Shown here one piece after another: positions 32,155 to 40,199 of a DNA stretch of 64,000 nt (its first letter is position 1; each line of letters begins with the position of its first letter). The DNA lies in assembly GCA_900770295.1 (NCBI GenBank), contig CAAGJQ010000153.1, positions 62,001 to 126,000 on the forward strand, given 5' to 3'. The stretch comes from an uncultured Oscillibacter sp. GTDB lineage: Bacteria > Bacillota > Clostridia > Oscillospirales > Oscillospiraceae. The notes below the pieces were generated by a model that did no database searches, was not told the DNA's origin, and saw nothing but the letters and a program-made list of their open reading frames with translations. The position numbers and the translations under genes are program-made.

Positions 32155-33057
32155 ATGTACTGGAACCGGCTGAACGACAATTTAAAAGCGGCCTACGGCT
32201 GCAAGGTCTATAAGCTGGCTCTGTCCTCCGGCTGCACCTGCCCCAACCGGGACGGAACGCTGGGAGACCGGGGCTGTATCTTCTGTGACGGAGCCGGCGC
32301 CTTCGCAGAGACCGGGGGCATTCCGGCACAGCTGGAGGCGGCCCGGCGGAGAGTCGCGGCCAAGGCGGGAGCAGACGCGAAATACATCGCCTACTTCCAG
32401 TCCTTCACGAATACCTACGCCCCGGCGGAACAGCTGCGGGAGCTGTATACCGAAGCCATGGCGCCGGCGGATGTGGCGATTTTGTCCATCGCCACCCGGC
32501 CGGACTGTCTGCCGGAGGATGTCCTGCGGATACTGGCGGAGCTGAACCGAATCAAACCGGTGTGGGTGGAGCTGGGATTGCAGACTATCCATCCCGCCTC
32601 GTCGGCCTATATCCGGCGGGGGTATGATCTGCCGGTCTATGAGGATGCGGTCCGGCGGCTGAAAGCGGCGGGCATCACGGTGATCACCCACCAGATCCTG
32701 GGCTTGCCGGGGGAATCACCGCAAATGATGGCGGAAACCGCCCGATATATCGGGCAGAGCGGCGCGGACGGCGTCAAGTTCCACCTGCTCCACGTCCTGC
32801 GGGGAACGGATTTGGCGGCGGACTGGCAGGCGGGGAAATTTCAGGCCATGGACCTGGAGAACTACATCGAGGCTCTGGAGGACTGTGTACGGCACATTCC
32901 CCGGGAAATGGTCGTCCACCGCCTCACCGGGGACGGTGCCAAGCGGGATCTGCTGGCACCCCTGTGGAGCGGGGACAAAAAGCGGGTGCTGAACGCCATC
33001 CATCAGGCGTTCCTGCGGGATGACGTGGAGCAGGGAAGCGCCCTGATCAAAGAATGA
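32155..33057 (+). CDS. TIGR01212-family radical SAM protein (YtqA-like)
   Basis: A 300-residue radical S-adenosylmethionine enzyme of unknown substrate. The N-terminus MYWNRLNDNLKAAYGCKVYKL and the Cys-rich segment CTCPNRDGTLGDRGCIFC (three cysteines ligate the [4Fe-4S] cluster) are diagnostic for this family. Downstream are YFQSFTNTYAP, VELGLQTIHP and ITHQILGLPGE of the SAM-binding barrel. ATG 32155 follows AAAAGGAGG. The frame is open much further upstream, antisense to the XRE gene, but that part is not coding. The family has been linked to tRNA or metabolite modification, without firm proof. Confidence 0.9.
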   Translation: MYWNRLNDNLKAAYGCKVYKLALSSGCTCPNRDGTLGDRGCIFCDGAGAFAETGGIPAQLEAARRRVAAKAGADAKYIAYFQSFTNTYAPAEQLRELYTEAMAPADVAILSIATRPDCLPEDVLRILAELNRIKPVWVELGLQTIHPASSAYIRRGYDLPVYEDAVRRLKAAGITVITHQILGLPGESPQMMAETARYIGQSGADGVKFHLLHVLRGTDLAADWQAGKFQAMDLENYIEALEDCVRHIPREMVVHRLTGDGAKRDLLAPLWSGDKKRVLNAIHQAFLRDDVEQGSALIKE

Positions 33058-33058
33058 A

Positions 33059-33084
33059 AACCCGGCCTCTTCGGAGGCCGGGTT
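33059..33084. terminator. Bidirectional terminator between convergent genes
   Basis: AACCCGGCCTC/GAGGCCGGGTT with a TTCG loop; the T-run is on the minus strand. Confidence 0.8.
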
Positions 33085-33087
33085 CGC

Positions 33088-33630
33088 TTATCCCAGAGGT
33101 TGGAAAGTCTCGCCGGTCAGCAGATCGTGCCAGGCGAATGTTCCGTTTTCCAGCGTCATATAGCTGTGGGGGGTATCGGACTTGGGCAGGGAGAGGGAGC
33201 CGGGATTCAGATAGGTGAAGCCGCCGCAGTCCCGGCACACCGGCAGATGGGTGTGGCCGCAGAGGAGGAAGTCCCCCTTCCGCAGAGGCGGCGGATTGTC
33301 CGGCCCGTAGGTATGGCCGTGGGTGGCACAGATGGTCAGACCGTCCACGAACAGGAAGCTGTAATCAACCAGAATGGGGAAGTTCAGGACCATCTGGTCC
33401 ACCTCGGCGTCGCAGTTGCCCCGGACGCACAGCAGCTTATCCGCGGCGCCGTTCAGCAGGGCGGTGACGGCCTTGGTGTCGTATTCCTCCGGCAGCTCAT
33501 TCCGGGGGCCGTGGTACAGCAGATCTCCCAGCAGCACCAGCCGGTCCGCCCGCTCCCGCTGAAAAGCGGCCAGCAGAGCCCGGCAGTAATAGGCGGAGCC
33601 ATGGAGGTCGGATGCGATCAGTAATTTCAT
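33088..33630 (-). CDS. yfcE: YfcE-family phosphodiesterase
   Basis: A 180-residue calcineurin-like metallophosphoesterase closely matching the YfcE subgroup: SDLHGSAYYC, LGDLLYHGPRN (Asp and His ligands), RGNCD, ATHGHTYGP and CGHTHLPV. YfcE enzymes act on artificial phosphodiesters and depend on manganese. ATG 33630 (MKLLIASDLHG) follows AAAGGAG. In-frame codons up to 33747 lack a ribosome binding site. The paralogue at 14109 is shorter and of the YsnB/MJ0936 type. It is convergent with the radical SAM gene and divergent from the flotillin gene. Confidence 0.88.
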   Translation of the reverse strand: MKLLIASDLHGSAYYCRALLAAFQRERADRLVLLGDLLYHGPRNELPEEYDTKAVTALLNGAADKLLCVRGNCDAEVDQMVLNFPILVDYSFLFVDGLTICATHGHTYGPDNPPPLRKGDFLLCGHTHLPVCRDCGGFTYLNPGSLSLPKSDTPHSYMTLENGTFAWHDLLTGETFQPLG

Positions 33631-33791
33631 GGAACTATCTCCTTTGATGCGGAATGGGCTTATTTTACAGCCTTTCAGGAGCAAAAGCAACTGGGCAAGG
33701 CGGTTTTTCAAGAAATCCCCCAAAACAGTCTGCCGGACGGTGGGCACCCAAAGGCCGGAGGGGGCGGCGCTGAAAATATTTTGAAAAACGC

Positions 33792-33817
33792 GAAACGTTT
33801 CTTCGACAAAATTCGTC
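33792..33817 (+). promoter_or_regulatory. ECF-sigma-type promoter candidate of the flotillin gene
   Basis: GAAAC (33792-33796), 17 bases, CGTC (33814-33817), the -35/-10 pattern used by ECF sigma factors such as SigW, about 50 bases before the flotillin start. No convincing housekeeping promoter overlaps it. The -35 is inside a GAAACGTTTC palindrome. Confidence 0.5.
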
Positions 33818-33868
33818 TATCTTACCAGAGAGCCAATTTTAACCTGAAAAAGAAAGAGGAGGTATCCC

Positions 33869-35389
33869 ATGCTCGAAAAGATCTTAGCGTTCCTGCCCGT
33901 GATCATCATAGTCATTCTGATTCTGGTCCTGCTGATGGTCGGCTATGTAAAGGCACCGCCCGACCAGGCGTACATCATCTCCGGCCTGAAAAAGGACGGC
34001 AAGATCCTGATCGGCCGCGCCGGCATCAAGATCCCCTTCTTTGAGCGGCTGGATAAGCTGTATCTGGGCCAGATGACCGTGGACATCAAGACGGAGCAGT
34101 CCGTGCCCACCAACGACTTTATCAATGTCAACGTGGACGCCGTGGCCAAGGTCCGCATCGCCCCTACCCAGGAGGGCATCAAGCTGGCCGCCAAGAACTT
34201 CCTGAACAAGCGGGCGGCTGACATCACCATGGATTTGCAGGACTCCCTCCAGGGCAACATGCGCGAAATCATCGGCACCCTGTCCCTGAAGGAGATCAAC
34301 ACCGACCGGGACTCCTTCTCCGACCAGGTGATGCAGAAGGCCTCCAAGGACATGGATAAGCTGGGCATTGAGATCCTGTCCTGCAACATCCAGAACGTCA
34401 CCGACGAGAACGGCCTCATCCGGGACCTGGGCGCGGACAACACCTCCCTCATCAAAAAGAACGCCGCCATTGCCAAGGCCCAGGCGGACCGGGATGTGGC
34501 CATTGCCCAGGCGGAGGCCGACAAGGCCGCCAACGAGGCCCGGGTCCTGTCCGACACCCAGATCGCCCAGAAGAACAACGAGCTGGAGATCAAGAAGGCC
34601 GAGCTGAAGATCATCTCCGACACCAAGAAGGCGGAGGCCGACGCGGCCTACACCATCCAGGAGCAGGAGCAGCAGAAGAGCATTGAGACCGCCCGCGTCA
34701 ACGCCCAGATTGCCAAGGCCGAGCGGGACGCCGAGCTGAAAAAGCAGGAGGTCGAGATCGCCAAGCAGAAGCTGGACGCGGAGATCCGCGCCCAGGCGGA
34801 CGCGGAGCGCTACCGGATGGAGCAGGAGGCCCAGGCGGACCTGTTCAAGCGCCAGAAGGAGGCTGAGGCCAAGCGCTACGAGGAGGAGCAGGCCGCCGAG
34901 GCCATGAAGAAGGCCGCCGAGGCCGCCAAGTACGCCAAGGAGCAGGAGGCCGCCGGTATCGCCGCCGTCGGTAAGGCGGAGGCCGAGGCCATCCAGGCCA
35001 AGGCGCTGGCGGAGGCCGAGGGTATTGACCGCAAGGCCGAGGCTATGAAGAAGTACGGTCAGGCCGCTATGGTGGAGATGGTCATGCAGGCCCTGCCCGA
35101 CATTGCCAAGAACGTGGCGGAGCCTCTCAGCAAGGTGGATAAGATCACCATGTACGGCGAGGGCAACAGCGCCAAGCTCCTCCAGGACATCATCAACGGC
35201 ACTACACAGATCACCGAGGGCTTCACCGAGGGTATGGGCATTGACGTCAAGTCCCTGCTGGCCGGCATCATCGGCGGCAAGGTGGCCTCTTCCGGGGAGG
35301 ACGCCAAGACGGGCCAGCCCACTGCCGTCATCAACATCAACTCCGGTGATGCGCAGAAGCCGGAGCCTGCCGGAGACCCGGAGGCGTAA
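33869..35389 (+). CDS. Flotillin-like SPFH-domain membrane scaffold protein
   Basis: A 506-residue protein, the size of Bacillus FloT (YuaG). The N-terminal membrane anchor is residues 5-27 and the SPFH/Band-7 domain about 30-210. A long Ala/Glu/Lys coiled coil (about 210-400, with many EA and KAEAEA repeats) leads to a C-terminal oligomerisation region (MVMQALPDIAKNVAEPLSKVDKITMYG) and a Gly/Pro tail. It should organise detergent-resistant membrane domains. ATG 33869 follows AGGAGG. It is monocistronic, with a terminator behind it and an ECF-like promoter in front, consistent with an envelope-stress response. No NfeD partner gene is adjacent, which is unusual for FloT types. Confidence 0.9.
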   Translation: MLEKILAFLPVIIIVILILVLLMVGYVKAPPDQAYIISGLKKDGKILIGRAGIKIPFFERLDKLYLGQMTVDIKTEQSVPTNDFINVNVDAVAKVRIAPTQEGIKLAAKNFLNKRAADITMDLQDSLQGNMREIIGTLSLKEINTDRDSFSDQVMQKASKDMDKLGIEILSCNIQNVTDENGLIRDLGADNTSLIKKNAAIAKAQADRDVAIAQAEADKAANEARVLSDTQIAQKNNELEIKKAELKIISDTKKAEADAAYTIQEQEQQKSIETARVNAQIAKAERDAELKKQEVEIAKQKLDAEIRAQADAERYRMEQEAQADLFKRQKEAEAKRYEEEQAAEAMKKAAEAAKYAKEQEAAGIAAVGKAEAEAIQAKALAEAEGIDRKAEAMKKYGQAAMVEMVMQALPDIAKNVAEPLSKVDKITMYGEGNSAKLLQDIINGTTQITEGFTEGMGIDVKSLLAGIIGGKVASSGEDAKTGQPTAVININSGDAQKPEPAGDPEA

Positions 35390-35405
35390 ATACGAATTTT
35401 TCAAC

Positions 35406-35442
35406 AGGAGCCTGCCGCAGACGCGGCAGGTTCCTGCTTTTT
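35406..35442 (+). terminator. Terminator of the flotillin gene
   Basis: A 13-bp stem AGGAGCCTGCCGC with its complement (one G-T pair), AGAC loop, T-run of five. Confidence 0.9.
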
Positions 35443-35456
35443 CCTTGCCATGCGGC

Positions 35457-35485
35457 TTGACATATACCCCGGTGGGGTATATAAT
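35457..35485 (+). promoter_or_regulatory. Copper-responsive promoter with CsoR operator
   Basis: TTGACA (35457-35462), 17-base spacer, TATAAT (35480-35485), a perfect consensus promoter. The spacer is the perfect CsoR-type palindrome TATACCCCGGTGGGGTATA (35463-35481). Bound CsoR would block RNA polymerase; copper would release it. Confidence 0.92.
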
Positions 35486-35510
35486 GCGGAGCAGAAAGGT
35501 GGGAACGCAC

Positions 35511-35807
35511 ATGGAAGAATGTTGCTGCCATAAAACGAAGGAGCGCACGGAGGAGGAGTACACACGCCTGATCCACCGCCTGAACCGCATTGAGGGGCAG
35601 ATCAGGGGCATCCGGAACATGGTGGAGAAAAGCGCCTACTGTCCGGATATCCTGACCCAGGTGGCGGCGGCCAACGCGGCGCTCAACGCCTTCAGCAAGG
35701 AGCTGCTGGCCCAGCATATCCGGACCTGCGTGGCCCGGGACATCCGTGAGGGCAGGGACGAGACCATCGACGAGCTGGTCACGACGCTTCAAAAGCTGAT
35801 GAAGTGA
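35511..35807 (+). CDS. csoR: Copper-sensing transcriptional repressor CsoR
   Basis: A 98-residue all-helical DUF156 repressor that leaves DNA when Cu(I) binds. The Cu(I) ligands are present: C44 (AYCPDIL), H69 and C73 (HIRTC). An unusual CCCH cluster lies at residues 4-7 in the otherwise disordered N-terminus and might add a metal site. LIHRLNRIEGQIRGI is the family opening helix. Start ATG 35511 is 26 bases after the -10 of a promoter whose spacer is its own operator, so it is autoregulated. The copper exporter gene follows 55 bases later in the same transcript. Confidence 0.95.
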   Translation: MEECCCHKTKERTEEEYTRLIHRLNRIEGQIRGIRNMVEKSAYCPDILTQVAAANAALNAFSKELLAQHIRTCVARDIREGRDETIDELVTTLQKLMK

Positions 35808-35862
35808 GTAAGGGGCGGAAATACTACCCCTGTATGCAGATTCAGATTCCGGGAGGTATCCG

Positions 35863-38379
35863 ATGGAACAATATACGGTAACGGGCATGAGCTGCGCGGC
35901 GTGCAGTGCCCGTGTGGAAAAGGCGGTATCCAGGGTGCCGGGCGTCACGTCCTGCTCCGTCAGCCTGCTGACCAACTCCATGGGCGTAGAGGGCACCGTC
36001 TCCGCCCAGGCGATCATTTCAGCGGTGGAGGAGGCCGGCTACGGCGCCGCTCCCAAGGGGACGGCCCGGGAAAAGGCCGCAGGCGCGGCGGATATGGAGG
36101 ACGCGCTGAAGGACCGGGAGACACCGGCCTTAAAACGACGGCTCGTGGCGTCGCTGGGATTCCTCATTGTCCTTATGTACTTCTCCATGGGGCACATGAT
36201 GTGGGGCTGGCCGCTGCCGTCTTTTTTTGAGGATAACCATGTGGCCATGGGACTGACCCAGCTGCTGCTGACCGTCATCATCATGGTCATCAATCAGAAG
36301 TTCTTCATCAGCGGCTTCAAGAGCCTGTGGCACCGGGCACCCAACATGGACACGCTGGTGGCTCTGGGTTCCACGGCGGCTTTCGTGTACAGCACGTATG
36401 CGCTGTTCGCCATGACGGACGCCCAGGTAAAGGGTGACATGGCGGGCGTCATGGCGTATATGCATGAGCTCTATTTTGAGTCGGCGGCCATGATCCTGAC
36501 GCTGATCACCGTGGGCAAGATGCTGGAGGCGCGCTCCAAGGGCAGAACCACCGACGCACTGAAGAGCCTGATGAAGCTGGCACCGAAAACCGCCACCATT
36601 CTAAGGGACGGCGCGGAGACGGAAGTCTCTGTCGACCAGGTGCGCATGGGTGACGTATTTGTGGTCCGCCCCGGGGAGAACATCCCGGTGGACGGCGTGG
36701 TTCTGGAGGGGACCAGCGCGGTCAATGAAGCCGCGCTGACCGGTGAGAGCATCCCTGTGGACAAGGCGAAGGGGGACCGCGTGTCGGCGGCGACACTGAA
36801 CCAGTCCGGCTTCCTGCAATGCGAGGCCACCCGGGTGGGGGAGGACACCACCCTGTCCCAGATCATCCAGATGGTCAGCGACGCGGCGGCCACGAAGGCG
36901 CCCATCGCCAAGGTGGCGGACAAGGTGTCCGGCATCTTTGTCCCGGCGGTCATCACCATTGCCGCTGTGACGGTTCTGGTCTGGCTGCTGGCGGGGGAGA
37001 GCGTGGGCTTTGCCCTGGCACGGGGCATCTCCGTCCTGGTCATCTCCTGCCCCTGTGCGCTGGGACTGGCCACGCCGGTCGCCATCATGGTGGGCAACGG
37101 CCTGGGCGCCAGGAACGGGATCCTGTTCAAGACCGCCGCGTCCTTGGAGGCGGCCGGAAAGACCCAGATCGTGGCGCTGGACAAGACCGGGACCATCACC
37201 AGCGGCGAGCCGAGAGTGACGGATATCCTGCCTGCGGCGGACATGGACGAGATGGAGCTGCTCCGTCTGGCGCTGGCTCTGGAGAGCAGGAGCGAGCATC
37301 CCCTGGCGAAGGCGATCCTGCAAGCGGCCGAGGAGCGGCATCTGGAGGCGGCGGAGGTCACGGACTTCCAGGCCCTGCCGGGCAACGGCCTGTCCGCTGT
37401 GCAGGACGGCGCCCTGCTGACCGGCGGCAATCTGAATTTTATCCTCCGGAGAGCGGAGGTGCCGGAGAAAATGCGCGCCAGTGCCGACCGTCTGGCGGAG
37501 GCGGGCAAGACGCCGCTGTTCTTTGCCAGAGACGGACGGCTTGCGGGCATCATCGCCGTGGCGGATGTCATCAAGGAGGACAGCCCAAAGGCGGTGAAAG
37601 AGCTGCAAAACATGGGCATTCATGTGGTGATGCTCACCGGCGACAATGAGCGGACCGCAAGGGCCATCGGTGCCCAGGCCGGAGTGGATGAGGTCATCGC
37701 CGGCGTCCTGCCGGACGGCAAGGAGAGCGTTATCCGCTCGCTGAAAAAGAAGGGAAAAGTCGCCATGGTGGGAGACGGCATTAACGACGCTCCGGCCCTG
37801 ACCCGGGCGGACACCGGCATCGCCATCGGCGCCGGTACGGATATCGCCATTGACGCCGCGGATGTAGTGCTGATGAAGAGCCGCCTTTCCGATGTGCCTG
37901 CGGCCATCCGGCTCAGCCGGGCCACGCTGCGGAACATCCATGAGAACCTGTTCTGGGCGTTTTTCTACAATGTGATCGGGATTCCTCTGGCGGCAGGCGT
38001 CTGGATCCCCGTGTTCGGCTGGAAGCTGAACCCCATGTTCGGCGCGGCGGCCATGAGTCTGAGCAGCTTTTGCGTGGTGTCCAATGCGCTGCGGCTGAAT
38101 TTCTTCAAGCTCCGCGACGCAGGCAGAGATAAAAAAATCAAATCCAAAACAAAAAAGGAGAATGCAGCTATGGAAAAGACCATGAAGATCGAGGGTATGA
38201 TGTGCGGTCACTGCGAGGCCCGGGTGAAGAAGTGCCTGGAGGCAGTGCCCGGCGTGGCCGAGGCCGATGTCAGCCATGAGAAGGGCACCGCTGTTGTAAA
38301 GCTGAACGGGACGGTAGCCGACGAGACCCTGAAGGCCGCTGTGGAGGCGCAGGATTATAAGGTACTCTCCATTCAGTGA
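35863..38379 (+). CDS. copA: Copper-exporting P1B-type ATPase fused to a C-terminal copper chaperone domain
   Basis: An 838-residue heavy-metal ATPase expelling Cu(I) across the membrane. Order: N-terminal HMA domain (GMSCAACSARVEK, C11/C14), six core and two extra membrane segments, and actuator motif ALTGESIPVDK. The transmembrane copper site is C396-P-C398, the phosphorylated Asp D440 (DKTGTITSG), then TGDNERTA and GDGINDAPAL. After the last membrane helix a Lys-rich linker (DKKIKSKTKKEN) joins a second HMA domain, residues 770-838 (GMMCGHCEARVKK, C781/C784). A C-terminal HMA in this position is unusual; it looks like an in-frame fusion of copA with copZ. It is regulated by CsoR with csoR. 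Confidence 0.93.
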   Translation: MEQYTVTGMSCAACSARVEKAVSRVPGVTSCSVSLLTNSMGVEGTVSAQAIISAVEEAGYGAAPKGTAREKAAGAADMEDALKDRETPALKRRLVASLGFLIVLMYFSMGHMMWGWPLPSFFEDNHVAMGLTQLLLTVIIMVINQKFFISGFKSLWHRAPNMDTLVALGSTAAFVYSTYALFAMTDAQVKGDMAGVMAYMHELYFESAAMILTLITVGKMLEARSKGRTTDALKSLMKLAPKTATILRDGAETEVSVDQVRMGDVFVVRPGENIPVDGVVLEGTSAVNEAALTGESIPVDKAKGDRVSAATLNQSGFLQCEATRVGEDTTLSQIIQMVSDAAATKAPIAKVADKVSGIFVPAVITIAAVTVLVWLLAGESVGFALARGISVLVISCPCALGLATPVAIMVGNGLGARNGILFKTAASLEAAGKTQIVALDKTGTITSGEPRVTDILPAADMDEMELLRLALALESRSEHPLAKAILQAAEERHLEAAEVTDFQALPGNGLSAVQDGALLTGGNLNFILRRAEVPEKMRASADRLAEAGKTPLFFARDGRLAGIIAVADVIKEDSPKAVKELQNMGIHVVMLTGDNERTARAIGAQAGVDEVIAGVLPDGKESVIRSLKKKGKVAMVGDGINDAPALTRADTGIAIGAGTDIAIDAADVVLMKSRLSDVPAAIRLSRATLRNIHENLFWAFFYNVIGIPLAAGVWIPVFGWKLNPMFGAAAMSLSSFCVVSNALRLNFFKLRDAGRDKKIKSKTKKENAAMEKTMKIEGMMCGHCEARVKKCLEAVPGVAEADVSHEKGTAVVKLNGTVADETLKAAVEAQDYKVLSIQ
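38170..38379 (+). CDS. Possible separately translated CopZ-like copper chaperone (internal start in copA)
   Basis: An ATG at codon 770 of copA is preceded by a full ribosome binding site (AAAAAAGGAG, nine bases upstream) in the linker. Translation from it would give a free 69-residue HMA protein with CxxC at 12 and 15, the size and start (MEKTMKIEGMMCGHC) of CopZ/CopP chaperones. No stop codon separates it from copA, so both a fusion and a free chaperone could be made. Confidence 0.5.
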   Translation: MEKTMKIEGMMCGHCEARVKKCLEAVPGVAEADVSHEKGTAVVKLNGTVADETLKAAVEAQDYKVLSIQ

Positions 38380-38387
38380 GGATTTTG

Positions 38388-38419
38388 GCAAAATGCCCCG
38401 CCGCGGCGGGGCATTTTGC
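38388..38419 (+). terminator. Hairpin terminator after copA
   Basis: GCAAAATGCCCCGCC/GGCGGGGCATTTTGC perfect 15-bp stem with a two-base loop, eight bases after the stop. The T-tract lies within the stem. Confidence 0.7.
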
Positions 38420-38473
38420 TGCCGGAAACCCGGAGAAAAGGGGGGGATGCCGCATTTCGGAAAGGATTGGGGA

Positions 38474-38503
38474 TTGCCCCTGTGTGGCACAGTATGATAT
38501 ACT
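38474..38503 (+). promoter_or_regulatory. Promoter of the siroheme reductase gene
   Basis: TTGCCC, 18-base spacer, TATACT, about 80 bases before the start. Confidence 0.5.
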
Positions 38504-38581
38504 CAAAAAAGAATATCCGCCTTCCCGGAAAAGAGACTTGCCGCGGAAAAGGGAAAGCGAGAAAAAAGAGGTTGGATCATT

Positions 38582-40120
38582 ATGATGGATGAACAGTGGA
38601 TCAGGACTTTCCGGGAAGAGATCGAAACGTTTACAGACACCATCAGCGCCTTTCAGCGCGGAGATCTGGACAAGAAAGCCTATAAGGGAATCTCCGGCGG
38701 CATGGGCTCCTACGCCCAGAAAGACGCGGCCAGGCACATGCTGCGCCTGCGGATGGCGGGCGGCCGTCTGACGCTGGAGCGGCTGAAGTTCCTGGCGGAA
38801 GCGGTGGAGCGCTATGATATCCGGAAGCTGAAGCTGACCACCTGCGAGACGGTGCAGCTCCACGACCTGTCCGCAGAGCAGGTGCCGGCCCTGATGGCGG
38901 AGGCCATCGACAGTGAGATTTTCAGCAAGGGCGGCGGCGGAGACAATCCCCGCAACGTCATGTGCAGTCCGCTGAGCGGCGTGCAGACCGGAGAGGCCTT
39001 TGACGTGATGCCCTGGGCGGAGGCGGCGACGAAGTATCTGCTGTCCATCTGCCGGGATATCCACATGCCCCGGAAATTGAAAATCGCTTTCTGCAACGGC
39101 GTGGATGACTCGGTCCACAGCGCCTTCCGGGACATGGGCTTCCAGGCCCAGGCGGACGGCACGTTCTCCCTGCGGATCGCCGGCGGACTGGGCAACAACC
39201 ACCGCATGGGCGTACTGGTGGACGAATCCGTGCCGGCCGATGCGGTCCTGTACTACATCAAGGCCATGATCGACACGTTCTGCGCCCACGGCAACTACGA
39301 GAACCGCGCCAAGGCCCGCACCCGCTACATGCAGGAGACCCTGGGCCCCGACGGCCTGAAGGAGGCGTTCCTGGCCAATGTGGCGGCGGCCAGAGCAGCC
39401 GGCGGCCTGGACCTGCATGTGACGCCCGCTGCCATCGAAAAGGCCGGCGATGGAGAGATCGCGGATGCCAGAGTCCTGCCCCAGAAGCAGGCCGGCCTGT
39501 ACGCGGTGCAGTACCATCCCATCGGCGGCTGCCTGCCGGCAGAGAAGCCCGCAGAACTGTATGCCCTGCTGAAGGACATGCCCCAGGCGGAGTGCCGCGT
39601 GGCGCCCAATGAGACGCTGTATATCATCAACCTGACTGCCAGCGAGGCCCGGAAGGTGCTGGACGCCACCAGTGACGGCGCCCGGACGGCCTTCGAGTAC
39701 AGCGTGTCCTGCATCGGCGCCGCTGTGTGCCAGCAGGGCGTGCGGGACAGCCAGAGCCTGCTGCGGGCCGCTGTGGCGGCGGTGCGGGAGGCCGGTATCC
39801 CTGACGGCGCGCTGCCTAAGATCTGCATCTCCGGCTGTCCCTCCAGCTGCGGCGCCCATCAGGCCGGGGCCATCGGCTTCCAGGGCTGCGTCCGCCCCGT
39901 GGACGGAAAGCCCCAGCCGGCGTTCAAGATGTTCCTGGGCGGCAGCGACGCGCTGGGAGCCGCTCATTTCGGCGAGCCGGTGGCCGTGATCCTGGAAAAG
40001 GATATCCCCACTCTGCTGGTGGAGCTGGGCCGGGCGGCGGCTGCCGCCGGACAGGCCTGGGAGCCCTGGGCAGAGTCCCATCGCATGGAGCTGGACACCA
40101 TCGTTGCCAAATATGCATAA
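38582..40120 (+). CDS. Nitrite/sulfite reductase-type siroheme and [4Fe-4S] protein
   Basis: A 512-residue single-chain member of the assimilatory nitrite/sulfite reductase superfamily. It has the duplicated ferredoxin-like half domains (KLTTCETVQLHDLSAEQV; GLYAVQYHPIGGCL) and siroheme half domains (GGGGDNPRNVMCSPLSG). Near the C-terminus are the four cluster ligands in CIGAAVCQQG (C-x5-C) and CISGCPSSCGAH (C-x3-C). It could reduce sulfite to sulfide or nitrite to ammonia for biosynthesis. No siroheme synthesis, adenylylsulfate or ferredoxin partner genes are adjacent, so the electron donor and substrate are open. ATG 38582 or 38585 can be the start. It is monocistronic between a promoter and a terminator. 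Confidence 0.88.
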   Translation: MMDEQWIRTFREEIETFTDTISAFQRGDLDKKAYKGISGGMGSYAQKDAARHMLRLRMAGGRLTLERLKFLAEAVERYDIRKLKLTTCETVQLHDLSAEQVPALMAEAIDSEIFSKGGGGDNPRNVMCSPLSGVQTGEAFDVMPWAEAATKYLLSICRDIHMPRKLKIAFCNGVDDSVHSAFRDMGFQAQADGTFSLRIAGGLGNNHRMGVLVDESVPADAVLYYIKAMIDTFCAHGNYENRAKARTRYMQETLGPDGLKEAFLANVAAARAAGGLDLHVTPAAIEKAGDGEIADARVLPQKQAGLYAVQYHPIGGCLPAEKPAELYALLKDMPQAECRVAPNETLYIINLTASEARKVLDATSDGARTAFEYSVSCIGAAVCQQGVRDSQSLLRAAVAAVREAGIPDGALPKICISGCPSSCGAHQAGAIGFQGCVRPVDGKPQPAFKMFLGGSDALGAAHFGEPVAVILEKDIPTLLVELGRAAAAAGQAWEPWAESHRMELDTIVAKYA

Positions 40121-40134
40121 CCTGTGAAAAGAGA

Positions 40135-40176
40135 CAGGCACATCCGTGGGGCGTCCCATGGATGTGCCTGTTTTTT
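40135..40176 (+). terminator. Terminator of the siroheme reductase gene
   Basis: CAGGCACATCC/GGATGTGCCTG stem, 14-base loop, six Ts. Confidence 0.9.
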
Positions 40177-40199
40177 GCCTGTGGAGAGCGGGAGATGTA

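Noticed and set aside
33884..35620. A 578-codon minus-strand open frame opposite the flotillin gene
   Set aside because: Leu/Gly/Val-rich antisense of the coiled-coil repeats; no family resemblance.
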